NCBI RefSeq assembly: GCF_031583065.1
Contig: NZ_CP134053.1
Span: 7,419,001 to 7,483,000 of the forward strand
Length of the DNA: 64,000 nucleotides
From: Streptomyces sp. CGMCC 4.7035
GTDB lineage: Bacteria > Actinomycetota > Actinomycetes > Streptomycetales > Streptomycetaceae
Direction of reading: 5' to 3'
Positions 25,014-32,709 of the stretch are shown here, in pieces; positions within the stretch are counted from its first letter, which is position 1, and each line of letters starts with the position of its first letter. Below the pieces are notes generated by a model. It was given only the letters and a program-made list of their open reading frames with translations, was not told where the DNA came from and did no database searches. The position numbers were made by a program, and so were the translations under genes.

Positions 25014-25292
25014 GCCGACAAACACAGGCGCACACTGAGCGCCCGACCGGTGACACAAGGTGATCACAGAGGATTCCTGCCAGACGGTCCGACGGGGAGG
25101 ACGCCGCAAATCCCCCCGCCCCCACCTTCCCCCATACCCACAACCGCTTCCCCACCCGAACACGCTCCCTCCGGTACCCGAACAGGGGCGACCACCACGA
25201 AGAGCATCCGCTAGGCTGTCAGCGGTTGGCTGCGACCGCGGCGCGCTCCTCACCGGGCCCGCACGGCCCGGCCGACCACTGGATCAAACCCC
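25014..25292. other. intergenic spacer before the tRNA gene
   Basis: No gene seen. The stretch 25080-25180 is C-rich. A promoter for the tRNA is expected near 25240-25285 but no clear hexamers were recognised. Confidence 0.4.
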
Positions 25293-25365
25293 GCCTTCGT
25301 AGCTCAGGGGATAGAGCACCGCTCTCCTAAAGCGGGTGTCGCAGGTTCGAATCCTGCCGGGGGCA
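25293..25365 (+). tRNA. tRNA-Arg (anticodon CCU)
   Basis: A full cloverleaf can be folded. Acceptor GCCTTCG pairs with CGGGGGC (two G-U pairs). The anticodon stem CCGCT/AGCGG (25319-25323, 25331-25335) encloses CTCCTAA with anticodon CCT at 25326-25328. The T arm is GCAGG-TTCGAAT-CCTGC (25341-25357). Discriminator A is at 25365 and CCA is encoded at 25366-25368. The gene reads AGG codons. Its 3' half is the integration site of the island that follows. Confidence 0.95.
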
Positions 25366-25368
25366 CCA
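25324..25368 (+). repeat. att site 1 (attL, inside the intact tRNA-Arg)
   Basis: A 43-nt sequence running from CTCCTAAAGCGGG to GCCGGGGGCAC, from the anticodon loop to the end of the tRNA, occurs three times in the window in the same orientation: 25324-25366, 42664-42706 and 58370-58412. Copies 1 and 2 share two more bases (CCA end, to 25368). This copy lies in the complete tRNA and is the left boundary of the AICE. Confidence 0.92.
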
Positions 25369-25372
25369 GGCA

Positions 25373-25406
25373 AAAGGCCCCGGACCGATCATGGTCCGGG
25401 GCCTTT
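25373..25406 (+). terminator. tRNA-Arg terminator
   Basis: Perfect 14-bp arms 25373-25386 (AAAGGCCCCGGACC) and 25393-25406 with a 6-nt loop, 5 nt after the CCA. Confidence 0.85.
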
Positions 25407-25447
25407 GACATCTACTTTTGACATCAACGCGGGCGGTCACACACGAC

Positions 25448-25545
25448 CGGGGCGCCTCTTCCGGAGAGCCGGTCCATGTGGCTCATGGCCTCGCGCTGTG
25501 TGGCCTGGACGACAAGGGTGTGCACCGTGATGCTCATCGAGGCGC
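25448..25545 (-). pseudogene. 3'-terminal scar of a second AICE integrase
   Basis: This strip is clearly related to the 3' end of the intact integrase gene at 26125-26215. Reverse translation gives SITVHTLVVQATQREAMSHM followed by DRL, against SITMDVYTHVVQDTQREAMS of the intact protein. Only the last 30-odd codons survive and the end reads differently. It is most simply the remnant of an earlier integrase from another element that used the same tRNA. Confidence 0.7.
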
Positions 25546-25576
25546 CTCCGGAGTCAGGGTGCTCCTCCGAGTGCAG

Positions 25577-25765
25577 TTACCGCCGAGACTCCTCCTCGGA
25601 CACTTCGTCATCCTCATCGCCTTCCTCCCGGAAGCGTCGCCAGGCTTCCCGGAGCTTCTGAAGCTCACCGAGGATCTTGATGGCTGCGTCGGTGAACACC
25701 ATCACCACCAACACCAGAAGGCCGATGATCCCGATGATCGTCAGCATGAGTGTGTCGAGATCCAC
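25577..25765 (-). CDS. small membrane protein, unknown function
   Basis: 62 aa from GTG at 25765 (an in-frame ATG at 25747 is also possible). One strong transmembrane helix (MLTIIGIIGLLVLVVMVFTD) is followed by a charged cytoplasmic tail (LGELQKLREAWRRF, then acidic EEGDEDDE). GAGGAGGGGG lies upstream. It sits between the integrase scar and the intact integrase. I do not recognise the family; a small-protein role in element maintenance is only a guess. Confidence 0.55.
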   Translation of the reverse strand: MDLDTLMLTIIGIIGLLVLVVMVFTDAAIKILGELQKLREAWRRFREEGDEDDEVSEEESRR

Positions 25766-26053
25766 CGTGTTCGGATCCCCCTCCTCGTAGTGGGGCCGAT
25801 CCGAACGGGGGTGCTCGGACCGGAACTTGGGAGGCTGATCCGAGTGCAGGAAAGCAGCCCAGAGCCAGCCATAGGTATGGCTGAACACCTTTCGCTTTCC
25901 ATGGTTTGTCGCTGTCGCTCGACTTGAAGCCCTGTCCGTCCTGAAGGCCACGAGACGTAACGGACACAGATGAGGCACCACCATCAGATGGCTCGAACGG
26001 GTCCAGTATATCCAGACCTGAGGGGGTAGTTGGCACCCTCTGTTCAGCAAGGG

Positions 26054-26088
26054 CTACGGCACGTAACACAAGTGGTCACGTGCCGTAG
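26054..26088 (-). terminator. integrase terminator hairpin
   Basis: CTACGGCACGT (26054-26064) pairs perfectly with ACGTGCCGTAG (26078-26088), 25 nt beyond the integrase stop. Confidence 0.65.
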
Positions 26089-26113
26089 TGCTCCAGGCAA
26101 AGCAGGGGAACAA

Positions 26114-27268
26114 TCACCGGCTACCGGGGCGCCTCGTCCTGAGCAGCCGATCCATATGGCTCATGGCTTCGCGCTGCGTGTCTTGGACGACGTGTGTGTA
26201 GACATCCATGGTGATGCTGATCTGGCTGTGTCCGAGGATCTCCATCACGACGCGGGGCGCGACTCCGGCCGCCGTGAGGAGGGTGGCGGTGCCGTGGCGG
26301 GCGTCGTGCAACCGGATGACGCGGAGGCCGGCGGACTGGGCGACGCGGGTAAAGGAGCGGTAGAGGTTGCGCGGCTCGACGGGACGGCCGGTGCGGGTGG
26401 CGAAGACGTAGTCGGAGGCCTGCCACTTCTCCCCCGCCTTGGCACAGGTCTCCGCTTGCCGCATGCGGTGCCAGCGCAGGGGTGCGATGCAGAGGGCGGG
26501 GAGCGGAACGGCTCGACGACGGCGGCTCTTCGGATCGTCGTCGTAGAGGACGCCACGGCGACGCTGGACCTGGTGGCGGACGTAGAGGACGCGGTTGTCG
26601 AGATCGACGTCAGACCACCGGAGCCCGACGATCTCTCCTCGGCGAAGACCCATGGCGATGGCGAGGACGAAGGCCGCGTAGAGCGGGTCTTTGCGCGAGG
26701 CAGCGAGGAAGTCGAGCGTCTCGTCGAGGGTCCAGGGGTGCAGGTCAGGTGTGTCCGTGCGGGGCGGCTCGACGAGCTTGGCGACGTTGCGTGTGATGAG
26801 TTCCTCGCGGCAGGCCGAAGACAGCGCGGAACGCAGAACTCGGTGTGATTCCTTGGCGGTTGCCGCGGTCGTCTCCTTCTCCAGGCGGACGAGGAAGCGG
26901 CGCACGTCGGCGACGCCGAGGGATTCGAGGCGCTTGGCACCGAGGCGGGGCACCAGGTAGAGGCGGACGTGCGACTCGTACTTGTCGAAGGTGCTGAGCT
27001 TCCGCCGAGACTTGATGATGTTGTCCAGCCAGTACGGCAGCCACTCGGCAAGCTTGGCGGACTTGGTGGGCACGGGTACGCCCTGGTCCACCTTGTCCAG
27101 CAGCTCACGGCGCTTGGCGTCGCACTCGGCCCACGTCTTGCCGTAGGCGAACTTGCGGGCGCGGGTGCCGTCCGGCTGGAGGACATACACCGCGCACTGA
27201 AAACGGCCGTCCTTGCGCTTGGTGATGGTGCCAGCGCCGTTAGGGTTGCGCTTGCGCTGAGTGGCCAT
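26114..27268 (-). CDS. int: AICE tyrosine recombinase (integrase)
   Basis: 384 aa. N-terminal arm-binding region (NPNGAGTITKRKDGRFQCAV), SAM-like core-binding domain (residues about 70-150: LAEWLPYWLDNIIKSRRKLS) and catalytic domain. Catalytic residues visible: Arg in MGLRRGEIVGLRWSDV, His-x-x-Arg in LHDARHGTATLLTAAGV, His in ILGHSQISITMDVYTHV with Tyr in VYTHV. It recombines the attP with the tRNA-Arg 3' end. It lies 0.75 kb inside attL, reading toward it, and follows xis with a TGATG overlap in an operon repSA-xis-int, the order of pSAM2. Confidence 0.95.
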   Translation of the reverse strand: MATQRKRNPNGAGTITKRKDGRFQCAVYVLQPDGTRARKFAYGKTWAECDAKRRELLDKVDQGVPVPTKSAKLAEWLPYWLDNIIKSRRKLSTFDKYESHVRLYLVPRLGAKRLESLGVADVRRFLVRLEKETTAATAKESHRVLRSALSSACREELITRNVAKLVEPPRTDTPDLHPWTLDETLDFLAASRKDPLYAAFVLAIAMGLRRGEIVGLRWSDVDLDNRVLYVRHQVQRRRGVLYDDDPKSRRRRAVPLPALCIAPLRWHRMRQAETCAKAGEKWQASDYVFATRTGRPVEPRNLYRSFTRVAQSAGLRVIRLHDARHGTATLLTAAGVAPRVVMEILGHSQISITMDVYTHVVQDTQREAMSHMDRLLRTRRPGSR

Positions 27269-27462
27269 CAGGCAGCCTCCTCGATCTGGCCGAGGACGAA
27301 GTCCGTGACGGCGTGGGCGGGGATGCGGCGGGCGCCGTCGATCTTGATGGAGACGAGCCGGTGCGACCGGATCAGGTCGTAGACCTTGGAACGCCCGAGC
27401 TTGAGCCGAGCCATGACCTCCGGCACGGTCAGGAGTTCGGCGGTAGCGGTGGCGGTGGTCAT
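27268..27462 (-). CDS. xis: excisionase / AlpA-type HTH DNA-binding protein
   Basis: 64 aa. LLTVPEVMARLKLGRSKVYD then LIRSHRLVSIKIDGARRIPA is the MerR/excisionase-type winged helix of actinobacterial Xis proteins. It overlaps repSA at ATGA and int at TGATG, so the three genes are translationally coupled. Xis directs Int to excise the element. Confidence 0.9.
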   Translation of the reverse strand: MTTATATAELLTVPEVMARLKLGRSKVYDLIRSHRLVSIKIDGARRIPAHAVTDFVLGQIEEAA

Positions 27463-28883
27463 GCTGCGGCTACCTCCTCGGTGAGCTTGTCGCGCAGGGC
27501 TTCGCGGGCGGTCTCGCGGTTGGTCTGGAGATCGCGGGCGATGGTGGCGGCAAGGGCGGCTTCGCCCGGGGTGTGACCGTGACCGGCGTATTGCCAGTCG
27601 GTCAGGACGAGGACGGTGTCCGGCTCGCGGTCGTCGAGGCCGAGGGCGGAGGCCTCTTGGGCGGCGCGGTAGTCCGCACGTTCCTGGCGGAGGGCGCCGA
27701 GGGTGGTGGAGTAGGTGCGCGACTTGGACGAGAAGTGGCCGCGGAAGCCGAGCATGTGCGCCCAGGCCCAGAGACGTCGGTCCGGGTAGAGGGCTTCCAG
27801 GTCGCGGCAGGCGGTGATGAGTCGTCGGGTGTGGTCGGGGACGTGGTGGCGGTCGAGTTCGGCGAGTTCGCCGATACGGCGGTCGAGGGTGCCGGTGTTC
27901 TCGGCGGCTTTGGTGGCGTACTTGGCCACGTAGGAGGCGACGGCCTGTTCGGTGATGTCGGAGCCGTCGCCGAAGGCCTTGACCGGACGGACGTCGAGTT
28001 GCCGACCCCATCGGAAGGTTCGGGCGGGTTGGTCGGCGGCGGCCGGGACGGAGACGGATGTGTACGAGTGCGCGGCGGCGGCGCGGGCCGCGTCGGTGAG
28101 GAGGCCGACCGTGGCCCAGACGGGCGGTGGTGTGCCAGGTCCGTCGGGGCCGTCGAGGCGGATGACGGCGTGGAAGTGGAGGGCGCCACGCTTCTGGAAT
28201 TCGGCGACCTTGCCGTACGAGACGCGGAGGTGGTCGGCGAGTTCGCGGCGGGGCAGGCCGGCGCGGGCGGCGAGTTCGCGGCGTAGGCGGGTGGTGAAGC
28301 GCTGCCAGAGCTGACCGGCGTGGTTGTTGAAGAGGACGGCGCCCGCGTAGTCGTAGGTGTTCGGATCGAGAGCGGTACCCAACTCGGAGGCGTCGGGGGC
28401 GTGTGGCGTGCCGCAGCGGCAGGTGCCGCCGTGGTCGGGACGGTTGTGGACCGGGCCGAAGGATGGCGCGGTGAGGGTGGCGAAGACACGGGGGTGGTCG
28501 CGGACGGCGGCGGGGATGTCGCGGCGGTCGTCTCCGGCGAGGCCGGCGCGGATCAGGTGGTAGGTGTCACCCGCGTAGGTCCAGGCGCAGGAGGGGCAGC
28601 GGGAGGCGCGGCGGTTGCCGCAGGCGAGGCGGAGGCGTCCGCCCGGTTCGGTGGCGGTGGAGTAGTGGTGCAGGGTCTCGCCGGTGGTCTTGTCCTTGTG
28701 GAGGGTCCAGCCGGTGAGGTGGATCGGGTCGGAGCAGCCGCCGGTACGGCGGATCTGGTCTTCCCAGCGGGTGTAGTCGGAGGCCGAGGCGACCCGGAGG
28801 ACATCCCGGAGGGTGGTCGGGTCGAGCGGCGGCGGGGTGGGCGTGCGCGTCTTCTGTGTCGCGGGTGAGGCCCGGTGGGCCAT
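27459..28883 (-). CDS. repSA: RepSA-like rolling-circle replication initiator
   Basis: 474 aa of the pSAM2 RepSA family. Features: Cys-rich putative zinc site (CGNRRASRCPSCAWTYAGDT, near 90-110), then THxTLTAPSFGPVH-like start of the Rep core (FATLTAPSFGPVHNR), and an HUH-type metal motif in GALHFHAVIRLDG near residue 238. Long Arg-rich helices follow, with the likely catalytic Tyr in the YVAKYATKAAE region near 320, typical of this family. It nicks the origin of the excised circle so the AICE can replicate before transfer. Confidence 0.9.
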   Translation of the reverse strand: MAHRASPATQKTRTPTPPPLDPTTLRDVLRVASASDYTRWEDQIRRTGGCSDPIHLTGWTLHKDKTTGETLHHYSTATEPGGRLRLACGNRRASRCPSCAWTYAGDTYHLIRAGLAGDDRRDIPAAVRDHPRVFATLTAPSFGPVHNRPDHGGTCRCGTPHAPDASELGTALDPNTYDYAGAVLFNNHAGQLWQRFTTRLRRELAARAGLPRRELADHLRVSYGKVAEFQKRGALHFHAVIRLDGPDGPGTPPPVWATVGLLTDAARAAAAHSYTSVSVPAAADQPARTFRWGRQLDVRPVKAFGDGSDITEQAVASYVAKYATKAAENTGTLDRRIGELAELDRHHVPDHTRRLITACRDLEALYPDRRLWAWAHMLGFRGHFSSKSRTYSTTLGALRQERADYRAAQEASALGLDDREPDTVLVLTDWQYAGHGHTPGEAALAATIARDLQTNRETAREALRDKLTEEVAAA

Positions 28884-28974
28884 GCTGGGGGTTCCTTCCG
28901 GTTGCGAGATCGATCGGTGGGGACGGCTCCCGGGCGGCGGATGCTTGGCGGTATCGAGGCCACCCGGGGGCCGA

Positions 28975-29304
28975 TCAGCGGCGCTTGGCGTCGGAGGCGA
29001 GCAGGGAGCGCAGGACGACCGCGCAGACGGCGACAGAAGCGCCAGTGATGGCGACCGCCAGGAGCAGCGAGACCAGGACGGCGCCGAGGACCAGGACGAC
29101 GGCCGTGCCGCCGCCGACGAGGGCGAGGGCGGTGCCGGGGGTGAGCTGGACGACCGGGCGGGACGGCGGCGCGGGAACGGCGACGGGTGCCGACGGAACC
29201 GGAGCGGTCGGGGTTCCCGGGGTGATCGTGGTCGGGTGGATGACGGCGGGCGGGGTGGTCAGGCCGGTGGGCTGGGGCATGGTCGGGAGCTTGGGCCGGA
29301 GCAT
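28975..29304 (-). CDS. SpdD-like spread protein
   Basis: 109 aa. A Pro/Thr/Ala-rich N-terminal half (TPPAVIHPTTITPGTPTAPV) is followed by about 45 hydrophobic residues (ALVGGGTAVVLVLGAVLVSL and onward) and a basic end (SDAKRR). This is the make-up of SpdD-type proteins that help plasmid or AICE spread through mycelium (pocking). First of a run of small transfer genes. Confidence 0.75.
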   Translation of the reverse strand: MLRPKLPTMPQPTGLTTPPAVIHPTTITPGTPTAPVPSAPVAVPAPPSRPVVQLTPGTALALVGGGTAVVLVLGAVLVSLLLAVAITGASVAVCAVVLRSLLASDAKRR

Positions 29305-29328
29305 GGGTGGTTCTCCTTTCGCGGCTGG

Positions 29329-29484
29329 TTACTTGACGGCGGTGCTAATGAGCGGGGCAAAGACGCTGTCGGCGAGGAGGTATCCGCCGAGGAGGAGCAC
29401 GCAGATCAGCCACCAGGGCGGGCGGATGAGCTTGACGCCGAGGTAGCCGACGGCCAACAGGGCGAACCACAGCGGAACTTGCAT
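29329..29484 (-). CDS. small two-helix membrane protein of the spread region
   Basis: 51 aa, MQVPLWFALLAVGYLGVKLI at the start then PPWWLICVLLLGGYLLADSV, forming two membrane helices with a PPWW turn. It lies between the SpdD-like gene and the mobile element transfer protein gene, with GGAGG just upstream. Similar tiny membrane proteins occupy this slot in other AICEs; exact function unknown. Confidence 0.7.
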   Translation of the reverse strand: MQVPLWFALLAVGYLGVKLIRPPWWLICVLLLGGYLLADSVFAPLISTAVK

Positions 29485-29497
29485 GGACGGTGGCCTC

Positions 29498-29689
29498 CTA
29501 GGCGACGCGGCAGCGATGCGTACGGGCGGCGAGCTGGGCGGCAGTCTGGCTGGAGTAGTCGGCAGACCAGCCGCAGCGGTCGGCGGTACAGACGGCCGCG
29601 TGCACGGTCCGGCCGTTGCGGTCGCGGTGGGTGCCGATCTGCACGGGGCCGATCCGCATCAGGGAGTGGAAGTTGTCGCGGGCGGGCAT
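29498..29689 (-). CDS. mobile element transfer protein (small zinc-ribbon-like)
   Basis: 63 aa. RIGPVQIGTHRDRNGRTVHA then CTADRCGWSADYSSQTAAQL and ARTHRC fit the small 'mobile element transfer protein' family of AICEs: two C-x4-C-like Cys pairs plus the terminal THRC suggest metal binding. It follows the next upstream gene by one base, so it is in the same operon. Confidence 0.8.
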   Translation of the reverse strand: MPARDNFHSLMRIGPVQIGTHRDRNGRTVHAAVCTADRCGWSADYSSQTAAQLAARTHRCRVA

Positions 29690-29690
29690 G

Positions 29691-29885
29691 TCAGTCGCTC
29701 TCCTCTCGGGTGGTCGTCGGGTCGGGAAAGGTGGCGCGGATACCGGCGACGGTGGCCGGTTCGGGGGTGCGCTTGGCGGCCTCCTCGGCGAGCAGGTAGG
29801 CGAGGTAGGGCCGATCGGCTGCGGCCATCTCGCGGGCGCCGTCGAGGTAGTCGGCAGCGGTCAGGTCAGCGGGGTCCCGGGTCAT
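29691..29885 (-). CDS. hypothetical AICE protein
   Basis: 64 aa, acidic and helical (LTAADYLDGAREMAAADRPY then LAYLLAEEAAKRTPEP). No domain recognised. GGAGGACAACAG-type leader precedes the start. Conserved position in the spread operon supports it being real. Confidence 0.65.
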   Translation of the reverse strand: MTRDPADLTAADYLDGAREMAAADRPYLAYLLAEEAAKRTPEPATVAGIRATFPDPTTTREESD

Positions 29886-29916
29886 CTGTTGTCCTCCTTC
29901 CGGTGTCTCTCGCGGG

Positions 29917-30570
29917 TCAGGTGAGGTGGGCGGCGATGGCGTCGGCGAGGTGGGGCGGGACGCCGAGGCGGGAGCGGAGGGTGTCGGGGTCGATCGGGGA
30001 TCCGGTGCGGGCGCGGTACTCGTCGGCGACCTTGCGGGCGTGGTCGACGAGGACGGCGGGGACCGGGGGCGCCGGTGTCGCGGCGGTCGTGACTTCCGGC
30101 ACGGGGGCCGCGTCGGGCGCGGGCACGGCTTCCGGTGCGGACTGCTCAGCGTCCGGCGTGTCCGGGACAGGGGCCGACGGAATCGGCTCCGTCTCCGGCT
30201 CAGCAGGCGACGAGTGAGCGAGGAGCGTGCCGCCGAGGAAGGCGAGCGCGGGCCATCCTGCGATGCCGAGGCGGAGCAGGGCGGGCGGGTCGGTCAGGTC
30301 GAGGAATCCGGCGGTGGCGACGTTGGCGCCGAGCGAGGCGAACAGCGCGACGACGAACCAGCACCAGGCCAGCCGGGACGGCCCTTCGCTGCGCAGCCGC
30401 CGCCAGGCGGCGACCAGGAGCAGGTCGACGCTGACCGGATAGGCCCAGGCCTTCCAGCCGTTCTGCCCGGCAGCGGCGGCCAGGTCGTGCAGGTGAGCGA
30501 AGGACAGGGCACCGGCGATGACGGCCTGAATCAGGACCGCGTCGATCCGGAGACCGTGACGGGCACCCAT
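29917..30570 (-). CDS. DUF2637 membrane protein (SpdB-like)
   Basis: 217 aa. Four membrane helices make up the first half (IQAVIAGALSFAHLHDLAAA, AWAYPVSVDLLLVAAW, LAWCWFVVALFASLGANVAT, GIAGWPALAFLGGTLLAHSS), typical of DUF2637. A Pro/Glu/Ala-rich linker and a short C-terminal HTH-like segment (ARTGSPIDPDTLRSRLGVPP) follow. DUF2637 proteins accompany TraB translocases and probably assist spread between compartments. ATG overlaps the stop of the upstream gene as TGATG. Confidence 0.85.
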   Translation of the reverse strand: MGARHGLRIDAVLIQAVIAGALSFAHLHDLAAAAGQNGWKAWAYPVSVDLLLVAAWRRLRSEGPSRLAWCWFVVALFASLGANVATAGFLDLTDPPALLRLGIAGWPALAFLGGTLLAHSSPAEPETEPIPSAPVPDTPDAEQSAPEAVPAPDAAPVPEVTTAATPAPPVPAVLVDHARKVADEYRARTGSPIDPDTLRSRLGVPPHLADAIAAHLT

Positions 30571-30773
30571 CAGACATCGCCCGGGTAGGCAGGGCCGCCG
30601 TCGGGGTCGTAGTCCTCCGGGAACATGCCGGGCGGCGGCTCGGGCAGCGAGACGGCGAGGGACGGGCTGACGGCGTCCACGAAGTCGAGGTCGGCGCCGA
30701 CCATGTCGGCGTAGAGGGCGAGTTGGTCGAGCAGGAGCACGGTCCGGGCGAAGTCCTCGCAGTCCGGGCACAT
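30570..30773 (-). CDS. hypothetical acidic AICE protein with CxxC
   Basis: 67 aa, starts MCPDCEDFARTVLLLDQLAL and is acidic and Pro-rich at the end (PEPPPGMFPEDYDPDGG). The CPDC pair may bind metal or form a disulfide. Coupled by TGATG to the DUF2637 gene. No known function. Confidence 0.65.
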   Translation of the reverse strand: MCPDCEDFARTVLLLDQLALYADMVGADLDFVDAVSPSLAVSLPEPPPGMFPEDYDPDGGPAYPGDV

Positions 30774-30856
30774 GGCGGGTCTCCCTTCATTTGGGCATGG
30801 CTGGGTAGGGACGCGGCGCGAAGGCAGTCACGCCGACCGTGAGGAGCGGTGGGAGA

Positions 30857-32212
30857 TCAGGCGGTAGCCGAGGACGCCTTGACCAGCGGCACGGACTCGG
30901 CGTCGGGGCCGGGGAGAACGGGCCGGAACGGGGCCAGCTCGGGCAGGTCCGGGGTCCGGTCGACATGCCGGTTGCAGATGTTCACGGCCTGCCGGAGCGA
31001 GGTGTGCGGGGCACGGATGCGGTGCCACCCTCCGGAGGAGTCGCCCGCGATGGCGAGCCCCCGTATCTCGGCCGGGATCTGGATGGCGGCGAGAACGGCG
31101 TCCGGGGAGATGTCGCCGAAGGCCATGTTGGCGCTGGTCTCGTCGTTGACGCGGTGGGCGGTGCGGCCGGTGAGCTGGGCGCGGAGCATGGTGATGCCCT
31201 TGCCGAGTTCGGAGCCGAAGCGCTGCCCGCAGATTTCGAGGTAGATGCCGGCCGCACGGCCGAGCTGGGCGAGGCGAACCAGAGAGGTGACGATGCGGTC
31301 CCGGCGCTTCTCCTCCTCCTTGCTTGCGTACAGGGCGAGTTCGGCGACCTCATCGACCAGAACCACGACCGGCACCGGGCGCAGGTCGTCAGGCAGATCC
31401 CAGATGTCGGCGGCGATCTCCGCATCCGGTACGTCGGAGGTGATCCGCTGCTGTGACCGGATGAGCTGATAGACGCGCTCCATCCGTGCCACGAGCGCAT
31501 CGAGCACTTCGGCGGCGGTGTCGGGATCGTCGGCCAGCGCGGAGAACCGGCGGGCCAGCGGGAACAGTTCGACCCCTTGCTTGCAGTCGATGCCGACGAG
31601 TGCGACGTCCATCGGGGCGAGTCCGGCGACCAGGTTGCGTTGGTAGACGGACTTGCCGGACTCCGTGGCGCCGAGGGTGAGGGCGTGGGGTATCGCGCGG
31701 TAGTCGCGGTAGTGCACCGAGCCGTCCTGTCGCAGGGCGACCGGCACCCGCATCGGCCGCGGGTCGGTCTCGGCCGGCATCTGCACCCGCTTGAGCACGT
31801 CGTAGCCGGTCATCCGCACTTCGACGACGCCGGAACGCAGTTCCCGCGAGGTGACGCCGTACATGGAGAACGAGTGCCGGAGCCGGTCCGAGGCGGCGGC
31901 GATGTCGAAGGTGTCCTGCCCGGGGCGGAGCTTGAGCCGCAGGACCAGGCCGGTACGGGTCGGCCGCAGCCGCAGGATGCGCGGCGGACGCGGCTCAGGA
32001 ATCGGCCGGTTAGCCGCCCGTGCGAGCGCGAGCCGCCAACGGGCGGGCGGGACGGTCAGCCCGCACGCGTCCATGACCGAGCTGTACCGGACCAGGACCC
32101 GCACCACAGCCAGCGTGACCCCGAAGGTCAACCAGTACCAGGCGGGGCGCCGCCACCGCAGGAGACCCACGGCGGCGACGACCAGCACCAGGGCGACCAT
32201 GAACCCGGTCAT
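30857..32212 (-). CDS. TraB/TraSA-type FtsK/SpoIIIE conjugative DNA translocase
   Basis: 451 aa. Two N-terminal membrane helices (MTGFMVALVLVVAAVGLLRW, WYWLTFGVTLAVVRVLV) are followed by the FtsK motor: Walker A TLGATESGKSVYQRN near residue 204, Walker B VVVLVDEVAEL near 292. In Streptomyces one such protein moves double-stranded DNA to the recipient mycelium. The ATG at 32212 sits 2 nt after the stop of the SCO3933-like gene, so expression is coupled; upstream in-frame codons are shadows of that gene. Confidence 0.93.
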   Translation of the reverse strand: MTGFMVALVLVVAAVGLLRWRRPAWYWLTFGVTLAVVRVLVRYSSVMDACGLTVPPARWRLALARAANRPIPEPRPPRILRLRPTRTGLVLRLKLRPGQDTFDIAAASDRLRHSFSMYGVTSRELRSGVVEVRMTGYDVLKRVQMPAETDPRPMRVPVALRQDGSVHYRDYRAIPHALTLGATESGKSVYQRNLVAGLAPMDVALVGIDCKQGVELFPLARRFSALADDPDTAAEVLDALVARMERVYQLIRSQQRITSDVPDAEIAADIWDLPDDLRPVPVVVLVDEVAELALYASKEEEKRRDRIVTSLVRLAQLGRAAGIYLEICGQRFGSELGKGITMLRAQLTGRTAHRVNDETSANMAFGDISPDAVLAAIQIPAEIRGLAIAGDSSGGWHRIRAPHTSLRQAVNICNRHVDRTPDLPELAPFRPVLPGPDAESVPLVKASSATA

Positions 32213-32214
32213 GA

Positions 32215-32571
32215 TCAGGCCGCCTTGGACCCTGCGGCGACGTTGGAGAGCGAGGTCACCGCGACCGCGCGGAACGCGATGCCGTGCCGCTTCTGGCCGT
32301 TGAAGTCGTTCTCCCACGGCCGGGCGATGAGCCCCGTGAGCGCGACCGGCGTACCCATGGCCAGCTCACCGGAGATGCCCGGCTCCGGGACGGTGATGGA
32401 CAGGATCTCCACCTCCTCGTTCGCCGCGAACATCACGTCCACCGTCATCAGCTTCGCCCCGGTCTCGGTGTCGGTGGCGATCTCACCGGTACGGCGGTCA
32501 CGCACCTTGACCTGCGGGGACTTGGCGACCATGACAACCGCGCCGGAGGTGTCGACGGGAATCTGACGCAC
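32215..32571 (-). CDS. SCO3933-family regulatory protein (Pra-like position)
   Basis: 118 aa starting at GTG 32571 (RQIPVDTSGAVVMVAKSPQV), chosen because GGAG lies 8 nt upstream and the family begins with this QIPVD segment. The rest is a beta-rich, OB-like small domain (VDVMFAANEEVEILSITVPE). The family is annotated as an AICE regulatory protein. It heads the transfer operon with two KorSA-type palindromes in front of it, the position of pra in pSAM2, which activates replication and transfer. Sequence identity with Pra was not tested. Confidence 0.8.
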   Translation of the reverse strand: MRQIPVDTSGAVVMVAKSPQVKVRDRRTGEIATDTETGAKLMTVDVMFAANEEVEILSITVPEPGISGELAMGTPVALTGLIARPWENDFNGQKRHGIAFRAVAVTSLSNVAAGSKAA

Positions 32572-32605
32572 AGAAATCACTCCTCTATAGATGCTGAACT
32601 CCGCC

Positions 32606-32657
32606 ACTCATGCATATGAGTGACATGAAGAAGAGTGCATCACTCCTGTACATGAGT
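32606..32657. promoter_or_regulatory. two KorSA-like operators in front of the transfer operon
   Basis: ACTCATGCATATGAGT (32606-32621, perfect palindrome within CACTCAT-GCAT-ATGAGTG) and ACTCCTGTACATGAGT (32642-32657, one mismatch pair), 36 bp apart centre to centre. A third copy of the motif is at 33510-33525 by the GntR start. Sites lie 35-87 bp upstream of the Pra-like start. Confidence 0.72.
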
Positions 32658-32709
32658 CAACCCGCCACGAAGAAGAACTCGCGACGGGCTGTGAGGAGTT
32701 GAGCGGGCG

